DNA of 14,176 nt from RGIG7378 sp045588325 (GCA_045588325.1 JAZNEA010000037.1:1-14176), one strand, 5' to 3'. Positions 6,587-14,176 are shown, numbered from the stretch's first letter. The notes: generated from the letters alone by a model not told the origin. Numbers and translations are program-made.

Positions 6587-7993
6587 ATGCAGCGATTCAT
6601 GGACCAGGACTTTCTTTTATCCAACGAGACCGCCCGCTCTCTATACCACGATTATTCAGAAAACATGCCTATTGTGGACTATCACTGCCACGTTAGCCCC
6701 CGCGAAATATATGAGGACCGCAAGTTTGCCAACATCACTGAGGTGTGGCTTGGCGGCGATCACTACAAATGGCGTCTGATGCGCTCTAATGGCATCCCGG
6801 AGCACTATATCACGGGAGACGCCTCCCCCAGAGAAAAATTCCAGAAGTTCGCAGAGACACTGCCCAAAGCCATTGGCAACCCAATGTATCACTGGTGTCA
6901 TCTGGAGCTCAAAAAATATTTTGGCTACACCGGCATCCTCAATGGCGAAACAGCCCAGGAGGTATGGGCCTTGGCTGAGGCCCGCCTGGCAGAGCCCGGC
7001 ATGGGCGCACGTGGACTGATTGCCATGAGCAATGTTGCTTTTGTCGGAACCACAGATGACCCGGTAGACTCCCTGGAATGGCACAAGAAAATCGCAGAGG
7101 ATCCCTCTATTGCGACCATCGTTGCGCCATCCTTCAGGCCTGACAAGGCTCTGAATATAGACAAGGCCGGTTGGATGGATTATATCCACCTGTTATCCAA
7201 GACCAGTGGATCCCCAATTTTCGATATGGACAGTCTGTGTGATAGCCTCTCATCCCGCATGGAGTTCTTTTCCAGCATGGGCTGCAAGGCCAGTGATCAC
7301 GGATTGGACTACATGGTTTATCGCCCTGGTACCAAGGAGCAGGCTGACCAGGTCATGCAGCTGGCCCTCAGAGGACAGCCCGTTACCCAGGAGCAGGCCG
7401 AACTTTTTAAGACCTACCTGTTGGTATTCTGTGGTGCAAGGTACTCAGAGCTGGGTTGGGTAATGCAGCTCCACTACAATTGCCTGAGGAACCCCAACTC
7501 CCGCATGCTGGCTCAGCTGGGCCCTGACACTGGATTTGACTGCATAGGGCCTGACAATGGTGCTCAGGCAGTGGCCAAATTGCTGGATAGCCTCTACAGC
7601 CAGGACAAACTACCCAAAACCATCCTCTACAGTCTGGATCCCGGAGACAACAGTTTCCTGGACACAATTATCGGAGCTTTCCAGGGGACAGAATGTCCCG
7701 GAAAACTGCAGCATGGCAGCGCATGGTGGTTCAATGACAACAAAGAAGGCATGCGTCAGCAGCTGATTAGTCTGGCCAACCTCTCCCTCTTGGGAAATTT
7801 TGTGGGGATGTTGACTGATTCCCGCTCCTTCCTGAGCTACACACGACACGAATATTTCAGGAGAATCCTCTGTGACCTCATTGGCACATGGGTAGAAAAT
7901 GGAGAATATCCCCTGGACATGGCCACATTGGGCAGCATGGTCCAGGATATTAGCAATAAAAATGCCGTCAAGTACTTTGGTATAGACAGCTAA
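6587..7993 (+). CDS. uxaC: Uronate isomerase (D-glucuronate to D-fructuronate)
   Basis: The 468-aa product matches UxaC in length and sequence. The amidohydrolase-superfamily metal motif is VDYHCH near the N-terminus (H33, H35), followed by the family text REIYEDRKFANITEVWLGGD and HYKWRLMR. UxaC interconverts D-glucuronate and D-fructuronate, and also D-galacturonate and D-tagaturonate, in the cytoplasm. It is the first step after the GH2 enzyme releases free uronate. The start has AGGAGG at 6572-6577, 9 nt upstream, and the N-terminus MQRFMDQDFLLSNETAR is the usual UxaC beginning. It is the first gene of a five-gene rightward operon; the next gene starts 20 bp after its stop. Because only the mannonate branch follows, glucuronate is the expected substrate here. 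Confidence 0.96.
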   Translation: MQRFMDQDFLLSNETARSLYHDYSENMPIVDYHCHVSPREIYEDRKFANITEVWLGGDHYKWRLMRSNGIPEHYITGDASPREKFQKFAETLPKAIGNPMYHWCHLELKKYFGYTGILNGETAQEVWALAEARLAEPGMGARGLIAMSNVAFVGTTDDPVDSLEWHKKIAEDPSIATIVAPSFRPDKALNIDKAGWMDYIHLLSKTSGSPIFDMDSLCDSLSSRMEFFSSMGCKASDHGLDYMVYRPGTKEQADQVMQLALRGQPVTQEQAELFKTYLLVFCGARYSELGWVMQLHYNCLRNPNSRMLAQLGPDTGFDCIGPDNGAQAVAKLLDSLYSQDKLPKTILYSLDPGDNSFLDTIIGAFQGTECPGKLQHGSAWWFNDNKEGMRQQLISLANLSLLGNFVGMLTDSRSFLSYTRHEYFRRILCDLIGTWVENGEYPLDMATLGSMVQDISNKNAVKYFGIDS

Positions 7994-8013
7994 AAATAAA
8001 GGAGGACACCACA

Positions 8014-9099
8014 ATGCAAATGACTTTCCGCTGGTATGGAGAGGGCAACGACAACATCAAGCTCTCAGACATAAAACAGATTCCTGGCGTAACTGGCCTG
8101 GTCTGGGCATTACATGACAAAATGCCTGGCGAAGTTTGGGAAGTTGCGGAGATTCAGAAGGTCAAGGACCAGCTGGAGCCCTATGGTTTCAACATGGACG
8201 TTGTAGAGTCTGTAAATGTACACGATGATATCAAAATCGGTCTCCCCACCAGAGACATGTACATCGAGAACTACAAGCAGACCATTCGTAACCTTAAGGA
8301 GTTCGGAGTTAAGGTCATATGCTACAATTTTATGCCCATTTTCGACTGGACACGTAGCGACCTGTTCCACCCTGTAGGAGATGGCTCCACTGCCCTGTTC
8401 TACGAAAAGAACATGATTCAGACCGACTACAATGCCATGGCAAAGTACATTCTGGACTTTACAGAAAAGTACCACATGACATTCCCTGGATGGGAGCCAG
8501 AACGTATGGCTAAACTGGATCAGCTGTTCAAGGCCTATGCAGATGTGGATCACGAGAAACTGTGGGAGAACCTTAAGTATTTCCTGGAGGCTATAATGCC
8601 CACCTGCAGAGAGTGCGACATTAAGATGGCCATCCACATGGATGACCCGCCATGGGATATTTTTGGACTCCCCCGTCTCCTGATTAACGAAGAGAACATC
8701 AACCGCTTCCTGCGAATGGTAGATGACGAGTATAACTGCCTGACTCTGTGTTCCGGATCTCTGGGCGCAGACCCCGACAACAATGTGGCCCACATAGTTC
8801 GCAAGCATTGTGACAGAATCGCCTTTGCCCATATTCGTAATGTCAAGCATTTTGATAATGGAGACTTCTCCGAGGCCAGTCACCGTGACTGCGATGGAGA
8901 TACAGGCATCTTAGAGATTATCAGGGCATACCACGATTGTGGTTTTGATGGATATATCCGTCCCGACCATGGCCGCCATTTGTGGGGTGAGGGACCTGGC
9001 ACCGTCCGCCCCGGATATGGTTTGTACGACAGAGCATTGGGCATCATGTATATGCTTGGATGCTGGGATATGCTGGATCGCCTTAAGGGCATTAAATAA
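8014..9099 (+). CDS. uxuA: D-mannonate dehydratase
   Basis: The 361-aa product has the length of Firmicutes UxuA and its conserved blocks: MTFRWYGEGND at the start, GVTGLVWALHD, the KMAIHMDDPPWDIFGLPR segment with H208, CSGSLGAD with C246, AFAHIRNVKH with H273, and RPDHGRHLW. These His, Cys and Asp positions are where the family binds its divalent metal (Fe2+/Mn2+). The enzyme removes water from D-mannonate to give 2-keto-3-deoxy-D-gluconate. The ribosome binding site GGAGG is at 8001-8005, 8 nt before the ATG. It sits between the isomerase and the fructuronate reductase, although the reductase acts one step earlier in the pathway. Confidence 0.96.
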   Translation: MQMTFRWYGEGNDNIKLSDIKQIPGVTGLVWALHDKMPGEVWEVAEIQKVKDQLEPYGFNMDVVESVNVHDDIKIGLPTRDMYIENYKQTIRNLKEFGVKVICYNFMPIFDWTRSDLFHPVGDGSTALFYEKNMIQTDYNAMAKYILDFTEKYHMTFPGWEPERMAKLDQLFKAYADVDHEKLWENLKYFLEAIMPTCRECDIKMAIHMDDPPWDIFGLPRLLINEENINRFLRMVDDEYNCLTLCSGSLGADPDNNVAHIVRKHCDRIAFAHIRNVKHFDNGDFSEASHRDCDGDTGILEIIRAYHDCGFDGYIRPDHGRHLWGEGPGTVRPGYGLYDRALGIMYMLGCWDMLDRLKGIK

Positions 9100-9113
9100 A
9101 AAGGAGAAACAAA

Positions 9114-9959
9114 ATGATTAATCTTCCACTCAATATTGATTATACAGGCAAGGTCGTTGTAGTAACTGGCGCAGGTGGACTTATCTGTGGAGCTATGGCC
9201 AGAGCTTTTGCTCAGAGTGGCGCAAAGGTTGCTGCCCTTGACCTTAACGAGGATGCCGTCAAGACACTGGCTCAGGAGCTCAAGTCCGAGGGTTTTGTGT
9301 GCGAAGGCTATAAGGCAAACGTTCTGGATGCAGATGCACTGGAGGCAGTTCACCAGCAGGTGCTGGCCGATCTTGGCCCCTGTGACATCCTGGTAAACGG
9401 AGCTGGAGGCAATAACCCTCGTGCCACTACAGACAATGAGTATCATCACGAGGCTAAGGAGGGCGGCAAGAGTTTCTTTGACCTGGACCCCAGTGGCGTG
9501 GACTTTGTCTTTAAGCTGAACTTCCAGGGAACTCTCCTGCCTACACAGGCATTCGCCAAGGATATGATAGGCCGCAAGGGATGCTCCATCCTGAACATCT
9601 CCTCCATGAACGCCTATACTCCCCTTACCAAGATTCCTGCATATTCTGCAGCCAAGGCTGGTATCAGCAACTTCACCCAGTGGTTGGCCACACACTTTGC
9701 CGGCTCCGGCATTCGCTGCAATGCTATTGCCCCCGGATTCCTGGTTTCTGCACAGAACAAGGCATTGTTGTTTAACGAAGATGGCACTCCCACAGCCCGC
9801 TCCGCCAAGATTTTGAACGGCACTCCCACCAACAGATTCGTGGATGCTGACGAGCTCTTGGGTGCAACCCTCTTCCTCTGCGACGAGAGATCTGCCTCTG
9901 CCATCACCGGCGTGGTTCTCCCTGTAGACTGTGGCTTTGCTGCATATTCAGGCGTTTAA
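9114..9959 (+). CDS. uxuB: D-mannonate oxidoreductase / fructuronate reductase, SDR type
   Basis: This 281-aa short-chain dehydrogenase/reductase has a Rossmann nucleotide site TGAGGLICG (about 18-26), NGAGG at 96-100, S164, and the catalytic YSAAK with Y177 and K181. It most resembles the SDR fructuronate reductases of Firmicutes uronate operons (YjmF of Bacillus subtilis). It is not the larger polyol-type dehydrogenase UxuB of E. coli. The expected reaction is NAD(P)H-dependent reduction of D-fructuronate to D-mannonate. The specific reaction rests largely on operon context, since SDR sequence alone gives weak substrate information. AAGGAG at 9101-9106 is 7 nt before the ATG, and the gene starts 14 bp after uxuA. 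Confidence 0.88.
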   Translation: MINLPLNIDYTGKVVVVTGAGGLICGAMARAFAQSGAKVAALDLNEDAVKTLAQELKSEGFVCEGYKANVLDADALEAVHQQVLADLGPCDILVNGAGGNNPRATTDNEYHHEAKEGGKSFFDLDPSGVDFVFKLNFQGTLLPTQAFAKDMIGRKGCSILNISSMNAYTPLTKIPAYSAAKAGISNFTQWLATHFAGSGIRCNAIAPGFLVSAQNKALLFNEDGTPTARSAKILNGTPTNRFVDADELLGATLFLCDERSASAITGVVLPVDCGFAAYSGV

Positions 9960-9970
9960 GGAGGTAGGAA

Positions 9971-10597
9971 ATGGACGTACTCGCAAGGCTCAAGAACTCC
10001 GGCGTTGTTCCAGTTGTAGTACTGGACAATGCCAAGGATGCAATACCAACAGCCAATGCCATGCTGGCAGGCGGAATAGATGTTATGGAGATAACATTCC
10101 GCACAGCCTGCGCTGCTGATGCCATCAAGGCCGTGGCCGACAACTGCCCGGATATGCTGGTAGGTGCTGGCACCATTCTCAACCTGGAACAGTGCAAGCT
10201 GGCTGTTGCCATGGGCGCCAAGTTTATCGTCTCCCCTGGTTTTGACAGAGATGTGGTCGCATGGTGCATCGAAAATGGCGTGGCCGTAACCCCTGGTTGT
10301 GTAACCCCCACAGAGATTACTATGGCAGTGAACATGGGACTTAAGGTAATCAAGTTCTTCCCTGCCAATGTTTATGGTGGTCTCAATGCCATGAAGAATC
10401 TGGCTGCTCCCTTTGTGGGCATTAAGTTCATGCCTACAGGAGGCATTAACGCAGCTAATGTGAGAGAGTATATAGACGCTCCATTTATCCATGCAGTAGG
10501 TGGTTCCTGGGTTTGCCCCAAGGCCGACATCTCTGCAGGTAATTTTGAAAGGATCACCGCCCTCTGTGCTGAGGCAAGAGCTGCGGCATTTAACTAA
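9971..10597 (+). CDS. eda: 2-keto-3-deoxy-6-phosphogluconate (KDPG) aldolase
   Basis: The 208-aa product is a class I aldolase of the Eda/KHG-KDPG family. The general-base Glu is E40 in VMEITFRT and the Schiff-base Lys is K128 in KVIKFFPA. The phosphate-binding glycine motifs GAGT and PTGGI are also present. It splits KDPG into pyruvate and D-glyceraldehyde-3-phosphate in the cytoplasm, the last step of the uronate pathway. Its ribosome binding site AAGGAGG (9958-9964) overlaps the uxuB stop codon, so the two are probably translationally coupled. The start is ATG at 9971, 6 nt after the site. Confidence 0.95.
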   Translation: MDVLARLKNSGVVPVVVLDNAKDAIPTANAMLAGGIDVMEITFRTACAADAIKAVADNCPDMLVGAGTILNLEQCKLAVAMGAKFIVSPGFDRDVVAWCIENGVAVTPGCVTPTEITMAVNMGLKVIKFFPANVYGGLNAMKNLAAPFVGIKFMPTGGINAANVREYIDAPFIHAVGGSWVCPKADISAGNFERITALCAEARAAAFN

Positions 10598-10611
10598 AGG
10601 AGGAACAAAAC

Positions 10612-11640
10612 ATGAAGAGAATCGTTACCTTTGGTGAGCTGATGCTCAGACTCCAGCCTTACAACTATGAGAGATTCGTACAGTGCGACCATGTGGAATT
10701 CACATTCGGTGGTGGCGAGGCCAACGTTGCCGTGTCCCTGGCCAATTACGGTATGGACGCCGCATTTGTAACCAAGTTGCCCACCCATGCCATAGGCCAG
10801 AGTGCTGTAAACAGCCTGCGCCGCTATGGTGTTGACACATCCATGATCGTTCGCGGTGGTGACAGGGTTGGCATCTATTTTAATGAAAAGGGCGCCAGCC
10901 AGAGAGGCAGCGTATGCATCTATGACAGAGCCCATTCTGCAATTCAGGAGTCCACTCCCGATGATTTTGATTGGGATAAGATCTTTGAGGGCGTGGACTG
11001 GTTCCACTTCACAGGCATTACTCCTGCTCTGGGTGCTAATCTGGTGGAGACCTGCCGACAGGCATGTATTGAGGCCAAAAAGCGTGGCATCAAGATCAGT
11101 TGTGACCTTAACTACAGAGGCAAACTGTGGACTCGTCAGCAGGCCAGAGAGGCAATGACGGACCTTTGCCAGTACGTAGACGTATGTATCTCCAATGAGG
11201 AGGATGCAAAGGATGTATTTGGCATCGAGGCAGAGGCAACAGATATTTACGCAGGCGAATTGAACCACGAGGGCTACAAGAGCGTAGCTCGTCAGCTGGC
11301 AGACAAGTTCGGATTTGAGATGGTGGCCATCACCCTGCGTGAGAGTCATTCTGCATTTGACAACGGCTGGAGCGCCATGCTGTACAATGTAAAGACAGAC
11401 GAGTACTGTTTCTCCAAGAAGTACAACCTGCACATCATCGACCGCGTTGGTGGCGGCGACAGCTTTGGTGGTGGACTCATCTACTCCTTGCTGTCTGGCA
11501 AAACCACTCAGGACGCTGTAGAGTTTGCTGTTGCAGCATCTGCACTCAAGCATTCCATTGAGGGAGACTACAACATGGTCACCGTGGCAGAGGTCGAAAA
11601 GCTGGCTGGTGGAGACGGTTCCGGCAGAATTCAAAGATAA
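10612..11640 (+). CDS. kdgK: 2-keto-3-deoxygluconate (KDG) kinase, PfkB family
   Basis: This 342-aa PfkB/ribokinase-family sugar kinase has the N-terminal FGELMLRLQP, the substrate-side FGGGEANVAVSLANYG and the C-terminal phosphate-transfer signature DRVGGGDSFGGG with catalytic D283. It phosphorylates KDG to KDPG with ATP, linking UxuA to the aldolase. The ribosome binding site AAGGAGG (10597-10603) starts at the last base of the eda stop codon, 8 nt before the ATG. This is the last gene of the operon and is followed by a terminator 46 bp downstream. Substrate is assigned from the operon; PfkB sequence alone would also allow other keto-sugars. Confidence 0.93.
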   Translation: MKRIVTFGELMLRLQPYNYERFVQCDHVEFTFGGGEANVAVSLANYGMDAAFVTKLPTHAIGQSAVNSLRRYGVDTSMIVRGGDRVGIYFNEKGASQRGSVCIYDRAHSAIQESTPDDFDWDKIFEGVDWFHFTGITPALGANLVETCRQACIEAKKRGIKISCDLNYRGKLWTRQQAREAMTDLCQYVDVCISNEEDAKDVFGIEAEATDIYAGELNHEGYKSVARQLADKFGFEMVAITLRESHSAFDNGWSAMLYNVKTDEYCFSKKYNLHIIDRVGGGDSFGGGLIYSLLSGKTTQDAVEFAVAASALKHSIEGDYNMVTVAEVEKLAGGDGSGRIQR

Positions 11641-11685
11641 GTGGCATCATTTAGCCCTAGCAATATAGTTTGTGTTTGTAAGAAG

Positions 11686-11709
11686 AGGCACCCAATTGGG
11701 GTGCCTTTT
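11686..11709 (+). terminator. Intrinsic terminator of the uxaC-kdgK operon, probably shared by the convergent gene
   Basis: The arms AGGCACCC (11686-11693) and GGGTGCCT (11699-11706) form a perfect 8-bp stem with a 5-nt loop, followed by a U-run (11706-11709). It lies between two convergent genes. On the minus strand the same stem is followed by TCTTCTT, so it could also end the TIR-HAD transcript, less efficiently. Confidence 0.85.
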
Positions 11710-11721
11710 CGCATTGTATTG

Positions 11722-12897
11722 TTATGTATAAATGTATGGCAGTATTTCCTTAAGACTACTTAGTCTCCTAATATAATTGTGCCACACCTTGTTGTTATAA
11801 TAATCCGTTCCCCTTGGATTGATGCACAGGGTTTCTACTCCTGTTGTATATACGAATTCGTCATTAAAAGAGTTTCCAACGTAGATTATGTCCTTAGGGG
11901 AAACCTGCTTTTCCTGAATTATCTTGTTGACAAATCGCGCCTTTCCCTCAAAGTCATATGGCGTGCCTATGATTCCGTCCAACATTCCCTGGTCGTCAAA
12001 GGTCATTCTATTGGCCTTAATTTCTGCAAAGCAGGAACTGATCTCCTTGCCTAAAACCAGCTCTATATACTGTTTTATAGAACCAGACAGGATGTATAAC
12101 AGGATTCCCTTTGATCTGAGCTCGCCAATCACCTCTACCACATCATCCACAAGCTCTGCCTTAAGTGCCGTCTCCTTGAGATTCTTCTTGCTGCAGCCTG
12201 CCTCCTTGAATCTTTTCTCCGTAATCTCGCACCACTCCTCGTGGGAAATCTCACCTCTGCTAAACTGCCTGTGGTACTTTTCGCACTCTGATACATCGTA
12301 TCCAAGGCTCTCCCATAGCAACTCCCATGTATTAGCGTCCACTCTGGGCTTAGTCAATGTTCCATCAAAATCGAAAACAACCACCCTTTTGCTGTTACTC
12401 TTTTTGGCCAGTTCATCTACCACCAGCTGCGTTACCTGATTTCTGTATTGAAACACATAAGGTATTGGCGGTGCGCCAACAATCCTGTTCATGGCCTCCT
12501 CTCCCCAGAGCTCCAAGAGGATATCTTGGTTCGATTTTCCTTTAGTTGTGGCCGTCCAAGAGAAGTCAGGAAAAAGAACAGGGATTATCTTAACCTTATC
12601 ATTTTTTAGGATCTCGTCTATCTCAATTCTGGTGACAGATTCGGGATTTGGTTGGCCATCTACAATGAAGCCGTCGAAAAAATCCCTTGTTAAGAGCATT
12701 ATAAAGTTCTCTACTTTGCCAAGGTATTTGGCCGGATCCAACAAAAAATTGCGGATTTCTCCTGAGTATTCCTTTTCCGGAGAGTAATAAGTTACACCTA
12801 CTCTGTCCTTGATTTGATTTAGGTGTACATATATGTCATTGGCATAATGAATACCTGCAGAGGATCCCCCTCTATAACAAATAAAATTTCTATACAT
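11722..12897 (-). CDS. TIR domain - HAD phosphatase fusion protein
   Basis: The 391-aa product has two clear halves. Residues 1-165 read as a TIR domain: strand one NFICYRGGSSAGIHYA, then YYSPEKE, FIMLLTRDFF, VTRIEIDEIL and KIIPVLFPDFSW. E92 aligns with the catalytic Glu of NAD-cleaving TIRs. Residues 170-391 are a HAD phosphatase of the phosphoserine-phosphatase-like kind, with an inserted helical cap (about 190-245). It has motif I DFDGTLT (D176, D178), motif II YILSGS (S271), motif III K319 and motif IV GNSFND (D346). No membrane segment or signal peptide is seen, so it should be cytoplasmic. The start is ATG at 12897 because AGGGGAA lies 7 nt upstream and the long reading frame to 13095 would run into the divergent gene. 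Codon use is more AT-rich than the uronate operon, suggesting separate origin. Function is unknown; NAD-linked signalling or defence is a hypothesis. Confidence 0.82.
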   Translation of the reverse strand: MYRNFICYRGGSSAGIHYANDIYVHLNQIKDRVGVTYYSPEKEYSGEIRNFLLDPAKYLGKVENFIMLLTRDFFDGFIVDGQPNPESVTRIEIDEILKNDKVKIIPVLFPDFSWTATTKGKSNQDILLELWGEEAMNRIVGAPPIPYVFQYRNQVTQLVVDELAKKSNSKRVVVFDFDGTLTKPRVDANTWELLWESLGYDVSECEKYHRQFSRGEISHEEWCEITEKRFKEAGCSKKNLKETALKAELVDDVVEVIGELRSKGILLYILSGSIKQYIELVLGKEISSCFAEIKANRMTFDDQGMLDGIIGTPYDFEGKARFVNKIIQEKQVSPKDIIYVGNSFNDEFVYTTGVETLCINPRGTDYYNNKVWHNYIRRLSSLKEILPYIYT

Positions 12898-12933
12898 ATT
12901 CTTGTTCCCCTGAACGCCGGTCTTTTCTTGTAT

Positions 12934-12960
12934 ATTATACTGGATTTCGACATAAGTCGA
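12934..12960 (-). promoter_or_regulatory. Promoter -10 of the TIR-HAD gene with an adjoining palindromic operator candidate
   Basis: A perfect TATAAT lies on the minus strand at 12939-12934. No good -35 is visible at the normal distance. Instead a perfect palindrome, TCGACATAAGTCGA (12947-12960), occupies that position. A repressor or activator bound there would sit over the -35. A start near 12927 would give a leader of about 30 nt. Confidence 0.5.
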
Positions 12961-12978
12961 GGAATTTCGCCTGCGGAT

Positions 12979-13007
12979 TTGACATACCACCCCCATAGCT
13001 ATACCAT
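12979..13007 (+). promoter_or_regulatory. Predicted promoter of the divergent glycosidase-like gene
   Basis: A perfect TTGACA (12979-12984) is followed 17 bp later by TACCAT (13002-13007), or 15 bp later by TATACC (13000-13005). Transcription would begin near 13013, about 22 nt before the start codon. It lies 18 bp beyond the palindrome at 12947-12960, so one regulator could act on both directions. Confidence 0.5.
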
Positions 13008-13034
13008 GAACACAAAAGCACACATGGAGGAGCC

Positions 13035-14114
13035 ATGAAATACATAGTCCAGTTAACCACAGGTGGTCGTTACCAACAAGAATATACAGCGTCACAGATT
13101 ATCAGTCGCCTCAGGGAGGTCATGGCCATTATCTCTGTGGATAAGGTTTTGCTTGGGTGGTTCCCGGACACGACAATGTACAGAGCCGTGGGGGATTTTC
13201 TGCACTCACACAACATTTCCATGATATTGTGGCTACCTGTATTTTCCAACACAGCAGAATTTGGTCCTGTGGATGTGGCTGTGGACCTATGGGGCCAGCC
13301 CATCGATTCCCATCTGATTAAATCTGGCGAGAGTTTTGACTTTTGTTGTCCCTCATCCCAGTCCAATATTGACCTGGTTAAGACCATGTTCCAGGAGCAT
13401 TTCTCAGGATGCGGCTTTGACGGCGTATTTTTGGACCGCATCAGGACCCACTCGTTTGGTGGTGGAGTATCCGGAGTCCTTAGTTGTGGATGTGCCAGAT
13501 GCAGAGAGGCCTACGACGAAATGGGCCTATCCCTGGATTTGGTCAAGGCAGAATACGCCCTGAGAGGGGACCACTTTTTTGACGCTGCCTCCCAAGGAGC
13601 CCTGGTCAATCCTATTGCAAATGCCTTCCTCAGATGCAAGTCACAGCTTATTGCCAAGGGTGTTGGCCACCTGGCAGAGCACTTTAAGTCCATGGGGCTA
13701 CAGGTAGGTCTGGACTTGTTCGCTCCTCTGCTCAGTAACTTTGTGGGACAGGACTACAAATTGTTAACTGTCGGAGCGGATTTTATCAAACCGATGCTAT
13801 ACCGCCAGACATTGGCCCCTGCAGGGATGGCCTACGAATACGACCTTATACGCAAATGCGCTCCTAACGCCTTGGGTTACCCCGAGGTTCAGATGGACGA
13901 GGCTTTCCTGGCATCTCAGATCAGAGTCCTAGCCAATCTCCCTTGTGATGTGTACCCAGGCATAGAGATCAACTACAACAAAGAGCTGGTCCCCACTAGC
14001 CCACAATATGTCAGGGATTCTGTACAGACAGTGCGCGATCAGAATTGCCAGGGCGTGGCTCTGTCCTGGAACATCATGCAGGCCCCAACGGAGCACTTGG
14101 AGGCTCTGATTTAG
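13035..14114 (+). CDS. Uncharacterised protein, probably a TIM-barrel glycoside-hydrolase-like enzyme
   Basis: I do not recognise this 359-aa protein as a named family. Visible features point to a glycosidase-like TIM barrel. These are GFDGVFLDRIR (D134) as on the strand-4 end of several hypothetical GH families, GLDLFAP with D227, the strand text GADFIKPMLY and a late GIEINYN with E311. C151, C153 and C156 (SCGCARCREAY) form a small Cys cluster that could bind a metal, probably with another ligand. No signal peptide or membrane helix is seen. GGAGG at 13026-13030 is only 4 nt from the ATG, a tight spacing. It is divergent from the TIR-HAD gene and may belong functionally with it or be an independent sugar enzyme. 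The stop is TAG at 14112-14114, with no terminator visible after it. Confidence 0.75.
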   Translation: MKYIVQLTTGGRYQQEYTASQIISRLREVMAIISVDKVLLGWFPDTTMYRAVGDFLHSHNISMILWLPVFSNTAEFGPVDVAVDLWGQPIDSHLIKSGESFDFCCPSSQSNIDLVKTMFQEHFSGCGFDGVFLDRIRTHSFGGGVSGVLSCGCARCREAYDEMGLSLDLVKAEYALRGDHFFDAASQGALVNPIANAFLRCKSQLIAKGVGHLAEHFKSMGLQVGLDLFAPLLSNFVGQDYKLLTVGADFIKPMLYRQTLAPAGMAYEYDLIRKCAPNALGYPEVQMDEAFLASQIRVLANLPCDVYPGIEINYNKELVPTSPQYVRDSVQTVRDQNCQGVALSWNIMQAPTEHLEALI

Positions 14115-14142
14115 GCTATGCGTCGTTTTACCAATCAAATAA

Positions 14143-14176
14143 CATATGGCGACTAAATCCCGCCAAAATATGTGCA
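14143..14176. repeat. Imperfect inverted repeat sharing a motif with the left repeat array
   Basis: CATATGGCG (14143-14151) and CGCC-AAA-ATATG (14161-14172) form an imperfect inverted repeat. Read on the minus strand, 14166-14155 is TTGGCGGGATTT, identical over 12 bases to 185-196 in the left tandem array but in opposite orientation. The segment runs to the window edge, so whether it begins a mobile-element end cannot be seen. The rest of 14115-14142 holds nothing I can name. Confidence 0.45.

Noticed and set aside
8110..8883. 257-aa minus-strand open frame
   Set aside because: It is antisense inside uxuA with no ribosome binding site or domain signal.
10594..11634. 346-aa minus-strand open frame
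   Set aside because: It is the mirror frame of kdgK, which has full PfkB motifs and operon context.
11722..13095. Longer 457-aa version of the TIR-HAD reading frame
   Set aside because: The extra 66 residues have no ribosome binding site, overlap the start of the divergent gene and its promoter, and precede the natural TIR beginning MYRNFICYRG, which has its own site at 12905-12911.

Overview
The window reads as low-to-mid GC Firmicutes DNA, most likely a gut Clostridia of the Lachnospiraceae type. The reasons are consistent AGGAGG ribosome binding sites, short intercistronic gaps, AraC-type regulators next to sugar operons, and a Firmicutes-style UxuA with an SDR-type UxuB. Genus cannot be fixed from sequence alone.

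Most of the window (about 356-11640) is one complete beta-glucuronide / D-glucuronate catabolic locus. A leftward operon encodes a GPH-family sodium/proton:hexuronide-type symporter and a GH2 beta-glycosidase with an unusual C-terminal extension. Two convergent AraC-family regulators follow, each divergent from the operon it probably controls. A rightward five-gene operon, uxaC-uxuA-uxuB-eda-kdgK, takes glucuronate through fructuronate, mannonate, KDG and KDPG to pyruvate and glyceraldehyde-3-phosphate, and ends at a clear intrinsic terminator. No tagaturonate reductase or altronate dehydratase is present, so the pathway as encoded here is the glucuronate branch.

Left edge: the first 36 codons of a leftward Old-Yellow-Enzyme-type NADH:flavin oxidoreductase. 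A good extended -10 promoter precedes it, and directly upstream of that lies a 23-bp tandem repeat array (about 4.6 copies) that is either a regulator-binding array or a relict end of an IS21-like element.

Right part (11722-14176): a different kind of DNA. A leftward gene encodes what looks like an N-terminal TIR domain with its catalytic Glu fused to a C-terminal HAD-superfamily phosphatase with all its catalytic motifs. It is transcribed divergently from an unassigned, probably TIM-barrel, glycosidase-like protein with a Cys cluster. The 137-bp gap between them holds promoters facing both ways and a perfect palindrome. The TIR-HAD fusion is the best candidate in this window for an undescribed system, possibly NAD-linked signalling or anti-phage defence. 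The last 50 bases carry an inverted-repeat segment that shares a 12-base motif, in opposite orientation, with the left repeat array.

There is no gene-free stretch longer than 300 bp. I saw no tRNA, rRNA or CRISPR array.
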